Assembly: GCA_920105625.2 (NCBI GenBank) | Contig: OV050032.1 | Location: forward strand, 77,543,879-77,607,878 | Source: Clusia tigrina | Lineage: Eukaryota; Arthropoda; Insecta; Diptera; Clusiidae | Direction of reading: 5' to 3' | Length of the DNA stretch: 64,000 bases | Shown: positions 13,389 through 25,304 of the stretch, one piece after another | Layout of the letters: every line of letters starts with the position of its first letter | Numbering within the stretch: position 1 is the first letter of the stretch | Position numbers and translations under genes: made by a program | The notes under the pieces: model-generated | Database searches by the model: none | Seen by the model: only the letters and a program-made list of their open reading frames with translations | What the model was told of the DNA's origin: nothing

Positions 13389-14341
13389 CGCACGTCATCA
13401 TTTTTTACGGGACAGTCACGCGAAATATGACCGGAGTTATTACAGCGAAAACATTTGGTTACAGCATTACAATTTCTTCTTTTATGCTCCGATGATCCAC
13501 AATTGAAACAATATTCCCTCCACTTACCCTGCCCCACCGGCTCTTTCACAATGCTTCTGCGCTGATTTATTTCACTTTATTCAAATGCTCGTAGATTTCA
13601 TATTGTTGCTTTAGCTCTGTATAAGACTTACAGCCATACATAGTATACTTGAACTCGCTCTTAACGTGCAGACCGTCTACTATGTACCTTAACACCGCTG
13701 CCTCCTCTACACCTCCGATACCTGCAATCTTTCTCATGACCAAAATATACTCATGAAATGTTTCACAAACGGCCTTCTTTCTCTCTCTCATTTGTTGGTG
13801 TATATCTGCACTACTTAAATTAGCGTCAAACTCTCTTTCCAATGCGCGCTTCAGCTCGTCAAAATCACTCACAAACTCAGAGTCCAAAAACAACTGCGCT
13901 GCCCCAGACATTTTCCCCTCGCTTGCACATATTTATCAGTTTATCAGTTAGATCATGTGCATCGGCATTTTTTTCAAAAATCTCAAACCATTTTTTCACT
14001 GGCACAGAATAACCATCAAAGTTACTCACGACTCTTTCAAAATTCTCTGCAGGGATTTTTATTTGATTGTCGTTTTGCTCATCCCTTTGTATTTTCAAAG
14101 ACAACAGTTGTACTAGCTGCTGCATTTGACTTTCTATGGTAAGAATTGCTAGTGCATCGGTTTGTCCTCCTGTGTGTGATGTCGGTGGCTTCGCTGCTGC
14201 GCCAATTTCGTTTTGCCATTGTTTCTTCATGTTAATAATTCCTTGTGCCTCGGGTAGTCTTCCTGTCTGAGATGTTGGTGGCTTCGCTGCTGCGCCAATT
14301 TCGTTTTGCCATTGTTCCTCACTTGCCTGATCTCTTGTCAT
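13389..14341 (-). pseudogene. gag: Gypsy B gag, copy 1 (minus strand)
   Basis: The frame starts with MTRDQASEEQWQNEIGAAAK at 14341. It contains an in-frame duplication of a ~30-residue segment (WQNEIGAAAKPPTS occurs twice). Next come ENFERVVSNFDGYSVPVKKW and the capsid-like helices (FVSDFDELKRALEREFDANL), then the start of the CCHC region. A frameshift near 13905-13915 splits it. The copy on the plus strand (34936-35890) is nearly identical, including the repeat. The region is interrupted by the 17.6-like element at 13388/13389 and continues at 7695. Confidence 0.85.
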
Positions 14342-14681
14342 ACTTCTTAATATCACCCCCCTCCAGCCCCTTCCCCAATCAGCAAGGCACAACGCACAGT
14401 GAAAATGTGTATGTTTTCGCCTATTCCAACAGTATCTGGTTTTTTTTTTTTTGTTTTTAGATTAACACAATTATTGCTATTTTCGTGAAATGTGCAAACT
14501 TAATTATGAAGATGTAACGCGGGGCAGGAAACAAGCAAATTTGAATGCTCGAAAAAGACCACTAACGATTCAGCTTTCACCTTTCAGTGACTTTGACCAA
14601 TTTCCGCTGCACTCTCCTTATCGACTCTCTGCGATCACTTTAACTCAATATTTTGCCTTCAGTACCAGTTGAGCCCCCAAA
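14342..14681 (-). other. Gypsy B leader and primer-binding region, copy 1
   Basis: This is untranslated leader between the LTR and gag. Read on the minus strand, the LTR end (TTACA) is followed by TTTGGGGGCTCAACTGGTAC, the likely tRNA primer site. Confidence 0.75.
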
Positions 14682-14928
14682 TGTAAATAAATAATTATAC
14701 TGTGGTGATATAATTATGATATTCTTTATTAAATTTAAATCCCGAAAGAAATATTGATAGAGCAACTGAATATGAAAACGGCTGTACAACTTTACAACTT
14801 AATCAACTGACGACTTTCAACGACTCTCAACGACTGACTCTCTTTTATAAAAAGGCCATACCAACTCGCTTCGAATTCGCCACTTCAGTATCGTACCATA
14901 TGTTGTCTGCATACTTGAGGGTGACCAT

Positions 14929-14933
<5 letters not shown>
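14682..14933 (-). repeat. Gypsy B 5' LTR, copy 1
   Basis: About 252 bp, matching the plus-strand LTR at 34343-34595 in reverse. Its outer end (near 14933) runs into a (TA)n array, so the outer few bases and any target duplication are lost. The TATAAAA-type box on the minus strand lies near 14846-14855. Confidence 0.85.

Positions 14934-14997
<64 letters not shown>
14934..14997. repeat. (TA)n microsatellite
   Basis: TA array joining the Gypsy B LTR to block B. In the inverted copy the corresponding spot (34325-34342) holds only a short TA run. Confidence 0.95.
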
Positions 14998-15003
<6 letters not shown>

Positions 15004-15815
15004 GCATATACACATACATATACACAAAAGAAATTCATTGTAGCCGGTGATTTCAATGCAAACCACCGAAAGGTAGACAACTTTATGGTGACGTAAGTAC
15101 CTTGGGTCTAGAGGTTCTATCAACCGGAGAACCAACCTACTGGCCGTATGATATCAGCAAAAGGCCAGACTTCATAGACTTCCGTGTGTTTAGAAATATA
15201 AAAAAGGAACACATTACCGCTGAGACTTCGTTTGATATTTCGTCTGACCACTCGCCAACCCTAATTCATCTAAAAACCTTATCAGTGTCCTCAAATTCCT
15301 ACTCTATTCATCTAACAAATAGTTGCGCTGACTGGCTTAAATACAAAAAATGTATAAGTACTCACATTAAATATAAAGCCTCCCTCAAAGGTGATCTAGA
15401 CATTGAAAATACCTTGAATGACCTGCTAAATGTTTTAAAGGAATCCACATATTTATCCACCACACCCTTAAACTAAACAACATATTGAAGTAGAAACACC
15501 AAAAAATCAGTTGCAGACCATTTTGGAAGCTTGAGTCCTCATGGCGACAATGAGTTACTAGGAATTTCAACGGACCAATACAACATAAGCCACCACTTCG
15601 TATAGATAATGGCTCTTGGGCTAAAGGCGATGATGAAAAATGCACTGCCTTCGCACATCAGCTGAGTAATGTTTTATGTCCAAATCCCCTCAATGTATCG
15701 TATTTGTACCTGCTCCAACGCAAAAGTCCAATCAGCAATTCCCATTACCAATGCCTGCTCTTGAACGCTGAATAAGTAGTATACCCGACGAACGGATATA
15801 TAGCGTGTGAAGCCT
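14998..15815 (+). pseudogene. Jockey-type ORF2 remnant, block B
   Basis: It is a close copy of 141-955. The open stretch 15102-15476 (124 aa) shows PDFIDF and SSDHSP of the endonuclease C-half. The same internal deletion after GDFNAN and the same stop after the linker are present, so the damage predates the duplication. Confidence 0.8.
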
Positions 15816-16204
15816 AATCAGCATTTTCTTAAACGTCCGGACTTAAGCATTAATTTGTCCTAAGTATGCACAAACGCTGGTGCCTTGCACAGAATTGCAG
15901 ACACCACATAAATATTTAATTCTGTAGAATAAGCAAAATTATGATATAAGTTCAATCAATTAATAAATTAAAATTGAGATATTCTTTCGAAATGAAAGAA
16001 TCAACAGTGTTCTCTTTTGTCGCCAATATCAACCACAAATTAATTCAAGAATACTACTTAATTAGCCTTAGCACTCTTTCGGTACTGTACCCAAAGAGAC
16101 ATCAGACTTCAGTATTGCAATTGAAGTCATCATCAGAAGATCCTTCGGTACTGCACCCAAGGAATCGGCAAACAAGTAGTAAACCAACTAATCGGTATAT
16201 AAAC

Positions 16205-16867
16205 ATTTTGGAGGCCCCGGCGAGATTCTCAAGGAAGGCAACCAGAAATACCTCAAGAGTTATATCTAGACATATCATAGCTCAGCACACAGAGTTTCTA
16301 CTTTAAATCATCTTTATCATTCAGCATGGCGCATCACCAAGAAACAATTGAGGAATTGGACAAGTTGACCAGAGCACAGTGTGAAGTGGGCTCGGCAACA
16401 AAGGAACTTTAAGAAGGATCCACAAGACCGCAGAACCATCGAATATGCCAGTAAACGCATGAAGACTCTGAAGGAGGCATAGTCTACGTTCGAACAGCAA
16501 CATCATCTCGTACTCGAGCTAGACGAAGTTAATCATGAGTACTTCAAACAGGATTATAGAGGCGGCATCACAAACCTCTAGGACTGGTTGTTCTCCAAAT
16601 TACAACACATCATCAACAAGGATGGAGAGAAGCGTAAAACGCTAGTGCAACTCGAAGTTCCCATCAACGTCCATCAAGGAGGTTTTAACCGAAAGGACAA
16701 CACACCGCGAACCAGTCTTCAGTGGAGTTTATCGAGTCATTGGGGGTGTGCACTCGGAAACTGATCAGTCGCATCCACCAGTGTACTATGATATCAAAAC
16801 GAAACTATTAATACGTTTCCGAGATAATCTGTTGCAAAATAACCAATGGATATGGCAACGAACAAAC
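16205..16867 (+). pseudogene. BEL/Pao gag N-terminal remnant, block B
   Basis: The primer-site-like sequence is at 16208-16226 and the ATG at 16326, with the same stops as block A. It is split from its continuation at 18363 by the solo LTR. The 15816-16204 interval upstream corresponds to 956-1347 and holds no recognisable gene. Confidence 0.6.
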
Positions 16868-18362
16868 TGTGAGGAGCCAATTTTAGGCGTAAATTTGCCC
16901 CTACATATTTGGTTTTCCCATAACGCCCCAAACCTGTATATTTAACATAGGGGCCAAGTGCTTAAACCACCAACCCTAAAATATACACGAAAATAGTCCT
17001 AAGACTTTGGCACCTCTCACTTTCATTGCTAAAAACACACACACAACCGCTGTCATATTTAGTGCAGCAGCCATCATACAAGTGAGTCTAAGACACCTCC
17101 CACCATAGTAATGCTACCAACAACAAGTGTTATACTCTGAGTTGGGAGGCCGGAAGATACAGCCACAATTAAGTCAGACAGTGGAACCCTGTGATAAGCG
17201 ACGAAAAACATGCAACGAAGTCAACAACGCAAGATAACACAGGAGCATATCACACAAACAATTGTGCACGGCTGACCAGAGTTAAAATAATATGAATGTA
17301 CAACCATAGTGCCCAACGCACTGATATGAATTTACAACAACAGTGTCCAACGCACTGATATGAATTTACAACAACAGTGCCTAACGCAATGTTAGAAATT
17401 AACAAGAGATCGCGACAGAAGTTGCCGACTGCATTAGTTCGGAAAATATCCCACTAACAACACCCAAAAACGAAGGCCAAGCATAAATTGGAACACGACT
17501 GACCGATCGCTAAGCACACCAACAGGCCGGACAAAGCATAAAGAGGAGAAGCAGAATTAAATATCCAATATTTAATATTTTTAAATATTTTGTGCCATCG
17601 ATATAAAATATCAACAAAGTGCTAAAGGTGGCCGAAGGACAAATAGCAATAACAACAAACAACACAAGGAACAACAACAAGGTAAATCATCACAACAACA
17701 ACACAACATTGAAGGTGGCCCAAGAGCAAAAACTTACAAGAACAACAGCGATAAAACAACAACAATGTGCTGAAGGTGGCCCAAGGTCAAATTCAAACGA
17801 GAAGAACAATGCGGGAAACCGTAGCAACATGCCACAAGAAACTACAGTTCCCGCACAACAACAACTATTGGATGATCTACACTAAACCTGGAGCATAAAA
17901 GCAGGAGCAACTGGCAACCCAGCATTTTTCTTTCTTTCGGCATCAGGCAGACAAGACACTCTTTCTTTCATTCGGCATCAGGCAGACAAGACGCTCTTTC
18001 TTTCATTCGGCATCAGGCAGACAAGCCGCTCTTCTTTCCTTCGACATCAGGCAGACCAGACAGAGTTATACAAACTGACAAACGCAACAGAAGCTAGGGG
18101 AATCTAGAGGAGATTATGGTTTATAATCGATTCTCAGCTAGAAACCCACACTGAGAATCGCTACAGAAGATATGGGGACATAGAGTTCAACTGTGTCCGT
18201 ATTTAAGTTTAGTAAAAATAATTGTTACAAGTAGTTAAGCCTTTTTTTAAAATTAATAAATAAATAAAATACACGTAAACAAGCTTTGAATACTTTAGGG
18301 AATTTCTGTAAACGACTCCTAGTAATCCGGCGAGCTTACCCCGGCGAAATCGAGTCGTTAGA
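16868..18362 (+). mobile_element. Solo LTR, block B
   Basis: Copy of 2010-3519. It begins TGTGAGGAGC at 16868 after AAAC (16864-16867). The 3' end is slightly altered (GTCGTTAG rather than GTCGTTACA). It contains the CAA-rich section (17640-17880) and the tandem arrays. Confidence 0.82.
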
Positions 18363-19010
18363 AAACCTGGCGGAAATTCATGGTTATGATGCGGAGAAAT
18401 TCTACGAGACCGAAGATGCGCTTCAAAACGTACTCATTAAGTTACGACAACATATTCCAGTCAGTACACCGAACAAATCCACGCCAATCAACACCATACC
18501 ACAGGCATTAAATGTGCATTTGCCTAAAGATTTTAGAGAGTTTTTGATGGTAGCTATTCAACGTGGATACCATTTTGCGATTTGTATGTTAAGATGATAC
18601 ATACTCAGCCAACAAGCAGCACACAAAAAATATTCTACTTTGCTGCCAAAGTAACTGGAGAAGCTAAAGCATTCATCGGTCACTTGCAAGAATGCGAGGA
18701 AAACTATGACGCAGCCTGGCAAATCTTGTAAGATAGGTTTAACAATAAACGCAAATTGGTTAAAATTATTTATAGCAAGTTGTTCAATTTAAAGAATGCT
18801 ACCAATGAAATAGGCTCAACGCTTAAAACATTACACGATGCAGCCAAGGAATGCATTCACTCGTTAAAAATCCAAGGAGTTCCCGTGGATAGCTTCCACA
18901 CAATTTTGGAGTATCTTTTCTTGCAGAAGTTAGATAAAACGTGAAGATCTGAGTATAATCTGACGCTTGATCAGCTAATGAACATCTCACGCTAGCCTGG
19001 ATCTCTGCCA
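18363..19010 (+). pseudogene. BEL/Pao gag central remnant, block B
   Basis: It shows the same DUF1759-like motifs and the same frameshifts as 3524-4155 (FYFAAKVTGEAKAF, ENYDAAWQIL, then LKTLHDAAKECIHSL). It is followed by the ATACAT microsatellite (19025-19085) and an endonuclease scrap (19086-19188). Confidence 0.75.
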
Positions 19011-19222
19011 GTTCGTCTTCCTATCACATATACATATACATTTACATATACATACATATACTCGTACATATACATATACACATAAGAAATTCTTTGTAGC
19101 CGGTGATTTCAATGCAAAACATTCATTCTGGAGATCCCGCCTTGTCTAAACGAAAGGTAGACAACTTTATGATGACATAAGTACCTTGAATCTAGAGGTT
19201 CTAACAACCGTCTTAATATATT

Positions 19223-20620
19223 TCATTTTTTAGACATCAACAATTGCATAAGTTGATTTTGAGTTTTCACCAACTCGTGCAACATGCTTTGCATTGATGT
19301 CATAAATTCTGTCATACAATTTGTTAATTTTGATATCATTGATTCTACATTTTGCATAGGATTTGCAAGGCTAGGAATTTCTTCAGATCCAGACTTTACT
19401 ACGTTGGCATATGATCTTGATGTAGAAGCGTTGTCACTGGTCAGTTGCTTATGGGGTTCGATTGATTTGGCAATCTCTGTGTAATGAAAATCTGGTTGCT
19501 GTTTCTGGTCTAATTTATTTTTTACTGCTAAATACACTGGGCAGCCTCTGTAGTTTGCCGTGTGGTTTTCCCCATAATTGCTGCATTTTTTTGCATTTAT
19601 GTTGGATTTGTCAGACAAACACTTGGAGGAATGTTGACGGTCCCCACAGACAACACAAACAGTGCGTAAGGTACAGTACGATTTTGTGTGCCCGTATTCT
19701 TGGCAGTTGAAGCACTGGACAGGGCCTTTTCTTTTGTGTGGTTCTTCAACGGTTATTCGTCTATGTAATAAGTAACGCAGATGGTATATTGGGTGTGTTT
19801 CGCTTCTTTTTAATTTTCTTCCATTCGGTTCAAGTTCTACTTGAAATAGTGGTTTTGGTACTTTGTCTCTGTTTTTAATGTTGAATACCGTTTTTACTTT
19901 AAATCCGGCGATTTCGAGAGAATCTTTGATTTCATTAGTACTTACACAATTCTCAATACCTTTAATAAGAACTACTAGACCTTTACTGCTCTTCAGTTGA
20001 TATGTATAGTAGTTTTTACCATTTTTTCAAGATAGGTAATTGCGGTAATTGCTTTCATTGTATGTCTGTAGTTTCGTTTTCTTTATATTCCCGTTTGTTA
20101 TGGACGTTACATGGAAATTGTTATTCCCTACAAGACTAGCTACAGTTGCAACTAAATCATTTGAGCATCTCTCTCGCAAGTAGAATGGTGGTGGCTTCGG
20201 AGTTTTGGCAATGGAAATGTTTGCAGGAGTTGAGTCAACGTTTTCATTCTCTAATAGTGCAAATCTGTTCTGCCCCAAAGTGTTACTACCTATTTGTTTC
20301 GGAGAGGCAGATATATTCGCCGATTGAGGAGTTAGTCTCGCATTTTTTGCCTGTCTTTTATTTCCGTTTTTTTCTGGATTCAACTTTCGTTTTACTTGTA
20401 TATACCTATCTATACCAGTCTGTATAGTAGCAACATTTCTTATCACATTACTTTTTCCGCCACCTGTGGCTGGCATGACTAACTTACTTGCTGGCGCAAT
20501 TGTGGGTGTAGATTCGCTGTTTAACATTAAAGCAGGAGAACATGAACGAGCCCGATTTAGTTGGTTGGCAACTCTTACAAAGTGAAAAACTAATCCGATA
20601 GTGATAATAAAATTTAACAA
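19223..20620 (-). pseudogene. Jockey-clade ORF1, block B
   Basis: This is the second minus-strand copy of ORF1. The C-terminal frame 19223-19618 (131 aa) ends in SKK and stop. The N-terminal frame 20027-20620 (197 aa) reaches further upstream than in block A. CCHC knuckles lie between (19690-19740 region). Frameshifts near 20030 separate the two halves. In knuckle 3 the residue before GENHTANY is tyrosine instead of cysteine (CSNYGE), a damaged ligand. Its 5' end meets the 5' end of the opposite Jockey element at about 20630. Confidence 0.85.
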
Positions 20621-20971
20621 AAATCGAGGTATTTAATGAGAAAATAATAACAATTTCGCACAAGCGTGAAAGTGCAAAATTTTCTGCGTCGGAAGAGTGC
20701 CGAGTGCAGTGATTCTGAAAACAACTAACTTAAAATTCTTTATTTTTTAAATAAAGTGTAAAAACAAAAACAAAATATACAAAAATAAAAACAACAAAAT
20801 TATAAAGTGAGAAACAACAAATAATCACAAAGTGAGACAACCGCAAAATAGCACTGCTATTATACGGTTATGTATGTACACAAATACGTTAAATTAAAAG
20901 CGGCTTAGCAAGTATCTAGTGTAGAGTTGCCAAAGTTCATTTTAAACAAAAATAAATAATAAAGAAAAAAA

Positions 20972-22492
20972 ATGGGTGTAGACCGTACCCCACCTAGAGG
21001 GGAAGGTCAACAACAAGAAGAGCAACAACAACAACAACAACAACAACAACAGCAACACCGATAAAAACAACATCAGGAACAACAACAGCAGCATCAACAA
21101 CTGCAAACACAAAAGAAACCCCTTCTTCAGAATCCGCTCCAAAATTCCTGGAGTCCTCAATGCCCCTCGCCACAATCAAGCTCGTCTTTTCCAAATAAAA
21201 ACAGCTCTCAACAAACTGTCCAACAACAAATTGATCAGCTTCAACGCCAGCTTCAGCTGCTACACAAACAACAGCAACCAGTAGCCTCTCCCCAAGTCAC
21301 AGTAAGTGTACCCTCCCACGACGAGGACTGGAAAACGGTTCTAAACAAGAAAAGGCAGAGAGAGAGTCCAGGTAAGACAAAGACCACTCAAAAACAAGCT
21401 AAACTTGAAAAATACTGGCTAGGAGATCCGAAAGGAACCGAAAATCGATTTTCGTCCCTAGAAGAAGTTGAAGAATGTGACCAAAAAAGCACAGAACATA
21501 AAGAAAAAGTGTCTAAGCCCCCACCAATATTTGTTGACAGAGTTACCAATATAGCTCCTCTAATGAAACTATTGTCTGAAGCTGCTCCAAATTCATACGA
21601 ATTAAAGCTCATAAACAATGAGCAAGTTAAAATCCAGGCATTTTCTCCAGAAGCCTACAAGACAATAGTCAACCAGCTTGAGATAAAAAACACCGAATTT
21701 TTCACCTATAAGCCAAAACAAGAAAGAGGCTTCAAAGTAGTACTGAAAAATATGCACCCATCTATAGGCACAGATGAAATAACCCAAGCCCTGCAAAACC
21801 TCGGTCACTCTGTCACGAATATTTGGAACATAAAGCGAAGAAACACAAAAAAGCCTCTGCCAATGTTTATCATTGAATTTCAAACAAACTCAAACAATAA
21901 AGAAATTTATGAAGTCAAATACCTGCTTCATACAAAAATTGTTTTTGAGCCCCCCCGACCGACTCGCGATATTCCCCAATGCGCTAACTGTCAGCAGTAT
22001 GGGCATACAAAAACGTACTGTCGCAGGAAACCAATGTGCATTAAATGCGCCGGAAGCCACACGTCTTCAGATTGTGTACGTAAAAGCAGATCAGATGAAG
22101 TCAAATGCGCCTTGTGTGAAGGTAATCACCCAGCAAATTACAAAGGTTGTGTAGTCTATAAAAATCTTCAGAAAATGAAATACCCACAATTAAGGAAAAA
22201 CGACAATTTACCCATGAATCCTACTCAACAACAGGAAGTTCTGGTAAATCCCAGTACATCAAAACAAACTCAAAATGTACTTTCATACGCTCAGGCACTG
22301 AAACACTCAACACAAGCAACTAATGAAAACACAACGGCCCTACCAATTAATACTGTTCCTGCAGAAACCCAAGCTCCGAACGAAATGCGAGAAATGATAA
22401 TGCTACTCCGGCAAGTCATGCAACAAATCACAACAATGATGAACTTATTAGTGACCCTCACGACTAAGAATTGCTCATCCTCAATCCCATAA
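20972..22492 (+). pseudogene. ORF1 (gag-like RNA-binding protein) of Jockey element
   Basis: The ATG at 20972 opens a 507-codon frame, continuous except for one TAA at 21062-21064 at the end of a CAA (glutamine) run. The glutamine-rich N-terminus gives way to a basic region (VLNKKRQRESPGKTKTTQKQ), then the conserved PRE/C2HC-associated domain (about 21700-21960). Three zinc knuckles follow: CANCQQYGHTKTYC (21980-22021), CIKCAGSHTSSDC and CALCEGNHPANYKGC. The product normally forms RNA-protein particles with the element RNA. The stop may have arisen by a CAA-to-TAA change; a GTG at 21509 is not needed as a start. Confidence 0.9.
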
Positions 22493-25155
22493 AAATCATT
22501 CTATGGAACGCTAATGGGCTGTCAAAACATTTATTAGAAATTAAAAAATTCCTTAAAACATACGAAATAGATATACTCCTAATATCTGAAACCCATTTCA
22601 CCAACAAAAGCCATTTTCAGATTCCGAACTTTAAGTTTTATCACACCCTGCACCCAGATAATAAGGCTCATGCAGGTTCAGCAATATTAATACGCAATAA
22701 CATAAAACACTGTGAGAGCACATCTTATCGCACAGAAGCTATACAAGCCACGAATATAATTGTTGATGACTGGAAAGGGCCAATTACAATTTCCGCTGTC
22801 TACAGCCCACCTAAACACACAATAAAAATGGAGGAGTATGAGAAATTCTTTAAGACCCTTGGCAATAGATTCCTAGCTGGAGGAGACTATAACGCAAAGC
22901 ACACATACTGGGGTTCCCGTCTCACTACACCAAAAGGTCGACAGCTTTATGCGGCCATTGGAAAATTAAATTTACTCCCTGTCTCTTCAGGTACACCAAC
23001 ATACTGGCCAACAGATGTAAGAAAAATTCCCGACTTGATTGACTTCTGTGTGACGAAAGGTATCATGCTTAGTGATCTTAAATGTAGCCCATGTTTTGAG
23101 CTGTCTTCTGACCACTCTCCAGTTCTCGTCGAGCTTAACAACAGTCTTGCCCTTCTTCCCAGTCAATGTAGCTTACATAATCACAAAACTGATTGGAATC
23201 GCTTCCGATATATGGTATCTTCCACAATTGATTTAAAACTATCACTGAAATCTGAAGAAGATATCATTGCGGCTGTTGAACACTTCAACAACTGCCTGCA
23301 ACAAGCTGCGTGGGACTCCACCCCCACACTAAATGAGCGAAAATCAACGAACATCTCCAAACCTATAAAAGAAAAACTGAGAGAAAAGCGATATGCAAGA
23401 AAAAAGTGGCAACAAACTAGACATCCTGAGGACAAGAAAAAATTAAATGCGCTTACAAAAGAACTTAAAGAGATCCTTAATAACGAACGAAACACCCAAC
23501 TCCATCATTACCTCAGTAATCTCGATGCAACAGCTGCTACAGAATACTCTCTCTGGAAAGCAACTAGGAATCTAAAGAGACCCACAATGTTCCAATCCGC
23601 TTTACGAATGGAAAATAACGAATGGGCTAAAAGTGACCTTGAAAGAGCAGTCACATTTGCCCGACACTTAAAAAAAGTATTTACTCCACAGGAAATCGAG
23701 CCCCCAGCATGTGTAACAGAAGAAGTGAAAAGTGTTCTGAGTAATACCCATCAGATGGACCTACCCATACGTAAATTTTCCAAATCTGAAGTGAAAGCAG
23801 CTATTGATAAGCTAAATATTAAGAAAGCCCCTGGGTACGACCTTATCACTGGAAAAATAGTAAAACAACTTCCAGAAGAAGGAGTGACATATCTTACCTA
23901 CTTATTTAACGCGGTACTAACATCTGGCTTTATACCTCCCCAATGGAAAGTGTCACAATTAAAAATGATTCTCAAACCCGGAAAAAGCGCTGATAAAGTT
24001 GAATCGTATCGCCCAATTAGCTTGTTACCGATTGCTTCTAAACTCATGGAAACCCTTTTCCTGAAAAGACTACTCCCAATTATAGAAGAGCGAAAGCTAA
24101 TTCCAAATCATCAATTTGGTTTCAGGAAAAAACACAGCACAATCGAACAGGTTCATAGGATTGTTGAGTATATACACACTGCATTCGAACATAAAAAATA
24201 TTGTACAGCAGCGTTTCTTGACATCTCGCAAGCATTTGATCGCGTTTGGCACGATGGCTTGCTTTACAAAATAAAAACTACACTCCCCATTAACTACTAT
24301 GTGTTAATCAAGTCTTATCTTACAAATAGATATTTTTTCGTAAAGCAAGGTGAGGAACAATCTGAGCTCCATGAAAGCTCAGCAGGCGTACCCCAAGGAA
24401 GTGTCATGGGCCCAATACTTTATCTACTTCACACGTACGACTTACCATCAGCTGAAGGAGTCACCATAGGTACCTTTGCAGATGACACTGCTGTCTTAGC
24501 TGTTGACACTCTCCCACACTTAGCTTCCTCTAAAATCCAGAGTGGGCTAAACAAAATTACTGACTGGCTAAAAAAATGGAAAATCAAGTTGAACGAAACA
24601 AAATCTGTCCAGGTTACATTCACTCTCAAACGAAACACCTGCCCACCCGTTAAACTCAACGGCATAAATATACCCCAATGTAATGAGGCTAGATACCTTG
24701 GGATGCACCTCGACAGAAGATTAACTTGGAAAACACATATATTTACAAAACGAAAATCACTCGGTATAAAGCTCAGAAATCTACACTGGCTCTTGAATCG
24801 AAACTCCAAAGTCTCAATCGATAGCAAATTGCTCTTGTACTCAGCAATTTTAAAACCAGTTTGGACATACGGTATTCAGCTGTGGGGCACTGCGGCAACT
24901 TCCAATGTTGAAATACTTCAAAGATTCCAATCAAAGACCCTAAGAATGATTGTAAACGCGCCCTATTATGTCACAAACAACCAAATCCATCGTGACCTCA
25001 AAGTTCCTACAGTCGCTCAAGAAATAAAAAAGCTCTCTACTTCGCACAATCTGAGACTCCTAGTCCACCCAAATCCACTGATATCGGAACTCACTTCCAA
25101 CCCCTTCACTTTCATCCGACTGAAGAGAAAATCCACAACAGATCTCCTGTGCTAA
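22489..25155 (+). CDS. ORF2: endonuclease and reverse transcriptase of Jockey element
   Basis: The frame is open over nearly 890 codons. The APE-type endonuclease motifs are present: LLISETHF, GGDYNAKHTYWGS (about 22880), PDLIDF (about 23030) and SSDHSPV (23104). The reverse transcriptase shows YRPISLLPIASK (24008), FLDISQAFDRVW (about 24217), GVPQGSVMGP and the catalytic FADD box (24475). The endonuclease nicks target DNA and the RT copies the RNA there. The first codon where a start is expected is ATA, overlapping the ORF1 stop as ATAA (22489-22492), so translation of this copy is doubtful. No later ATG precedes the endonuclease domain. Confidence 0.93.
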   Translation: MKIILWNANGLSKHLLEIKKFLKTYEIDILLISETHFTNKSHFQIPNFKFYHTLHPDNKAHAGSAILIRNNIKHCESTSYRTEAIQATNIIVDDWKGPITISAVYSPPKHTIKMEEYEKFFKTLGNRFLAGGDYNAKHTYWGSRLTTPKGRQLYAAIGKLNLLPVSSGTPTYWPTDVRKIPDLIDFCVTKGIMLSDLKCSPCFELSSDHSPVLVELNNSLALLPSQCSLHNHKTDWNRFRYMVSSTIDLKLSLKSEEDIIAAVEHFNNCLQQAAWDSTPTLNERKSTNISKPIKEKLREKRYARKKWQQTRHPEDKKKLNALTKELKEILNNERNTQLHHYLSNLDATAATEYSLWKATRNLKRPTMFQSALRMENNEWAKSDLERAVTFARHLKKVFTPQEIEPPACVTEEVKSVLSNTHQMDLPIRKFSKSEVKAAIDKLNIKKAPGYDLITGKIVKQLPEEGVTYLTYLFNAVLTSGFIPPQWKVSQLKMILKPGKSADKVESYRPISLLPIASKLMETLFLKRLLPIIEERKLIPNHQFGFRKKHSTIEQVHRIVEYIHTAFEHKKYCTAAFLDISQAFDRVWHDGLLYKIKTTLPINYYVLIKSYLTNRYFFVKQGEEQSELHESSAGVPQGSVMGPILYLLHTYDLPSAEGVTIGTFADDTAVLAVDTLPHLASSKIQSGLNKITDWLKKWKIKLNETKSVQVTFTLKRNTCPPVKLNGINIPQCNEARYLGMHLDRRLTWKTHIFTKRKSLGIKLRNLHWLLNRNSKVSIDSKLLLYSAILKPVWTYGIQLWGTAATSNVEILQRFQSKTLRMIVNAPYYVTNNQIHRDLKVPTVAQEIKKLSTSHNLRLLVHPNPLISELTSNPFTFIRLKRKSTTDLLC

Positions 25156-25261
25156 TAGGCAATGGCTGCACCACTGGGTGTAGTCCATAAAAGACAGTAA
25201 ATACAAAAATTAGTCTTAAGTTATTAAATATTGCTGAATGTGATTGAATGTAACAGATTGC

Positions 25262-25304
25262 AATAAAATATTTGGATATTAAAAAAAAAAAAAAAAAAAA
25301 AAAA
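25262..25304 (+). terminator. Polyadenylation signal and poly(A) tail of Jockey element
   Basis: AATAAA at 25262-25267, 13 bp before a 24-A run, marks the 3' terminus of the retrotransposed RNA copy. Confidence 0.9.

Larger units (their letters stand above)
20630..25304 (+). mobile_element. Nearly full-length Jockey-clade non-LTR retrotransposon
   Basis: It has a 5' leader (about 20630-20971), ORF1 (20972-22492), ORF2 (22489-25155), a short 3' UTR with AATAAA (25262-25267) and a 24-base poly(A) tail (25281-25304). The exact 5' boundary and target duplication were not resolved. The tail is joined directly to a truncated ORF1 scrap of another family (25305-25352). Only two likely inactivating changes are visible: an ORF1 stop at 21062 and loss of the ORF2 ATG. 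Confidence 0.92.

Noticed and set aside
20994..21194. Leucine/valine-rich minus-strand membrane-like proteins
   Set aside because: Antisense of the CAA repeat at the start of Jockey ORF1.
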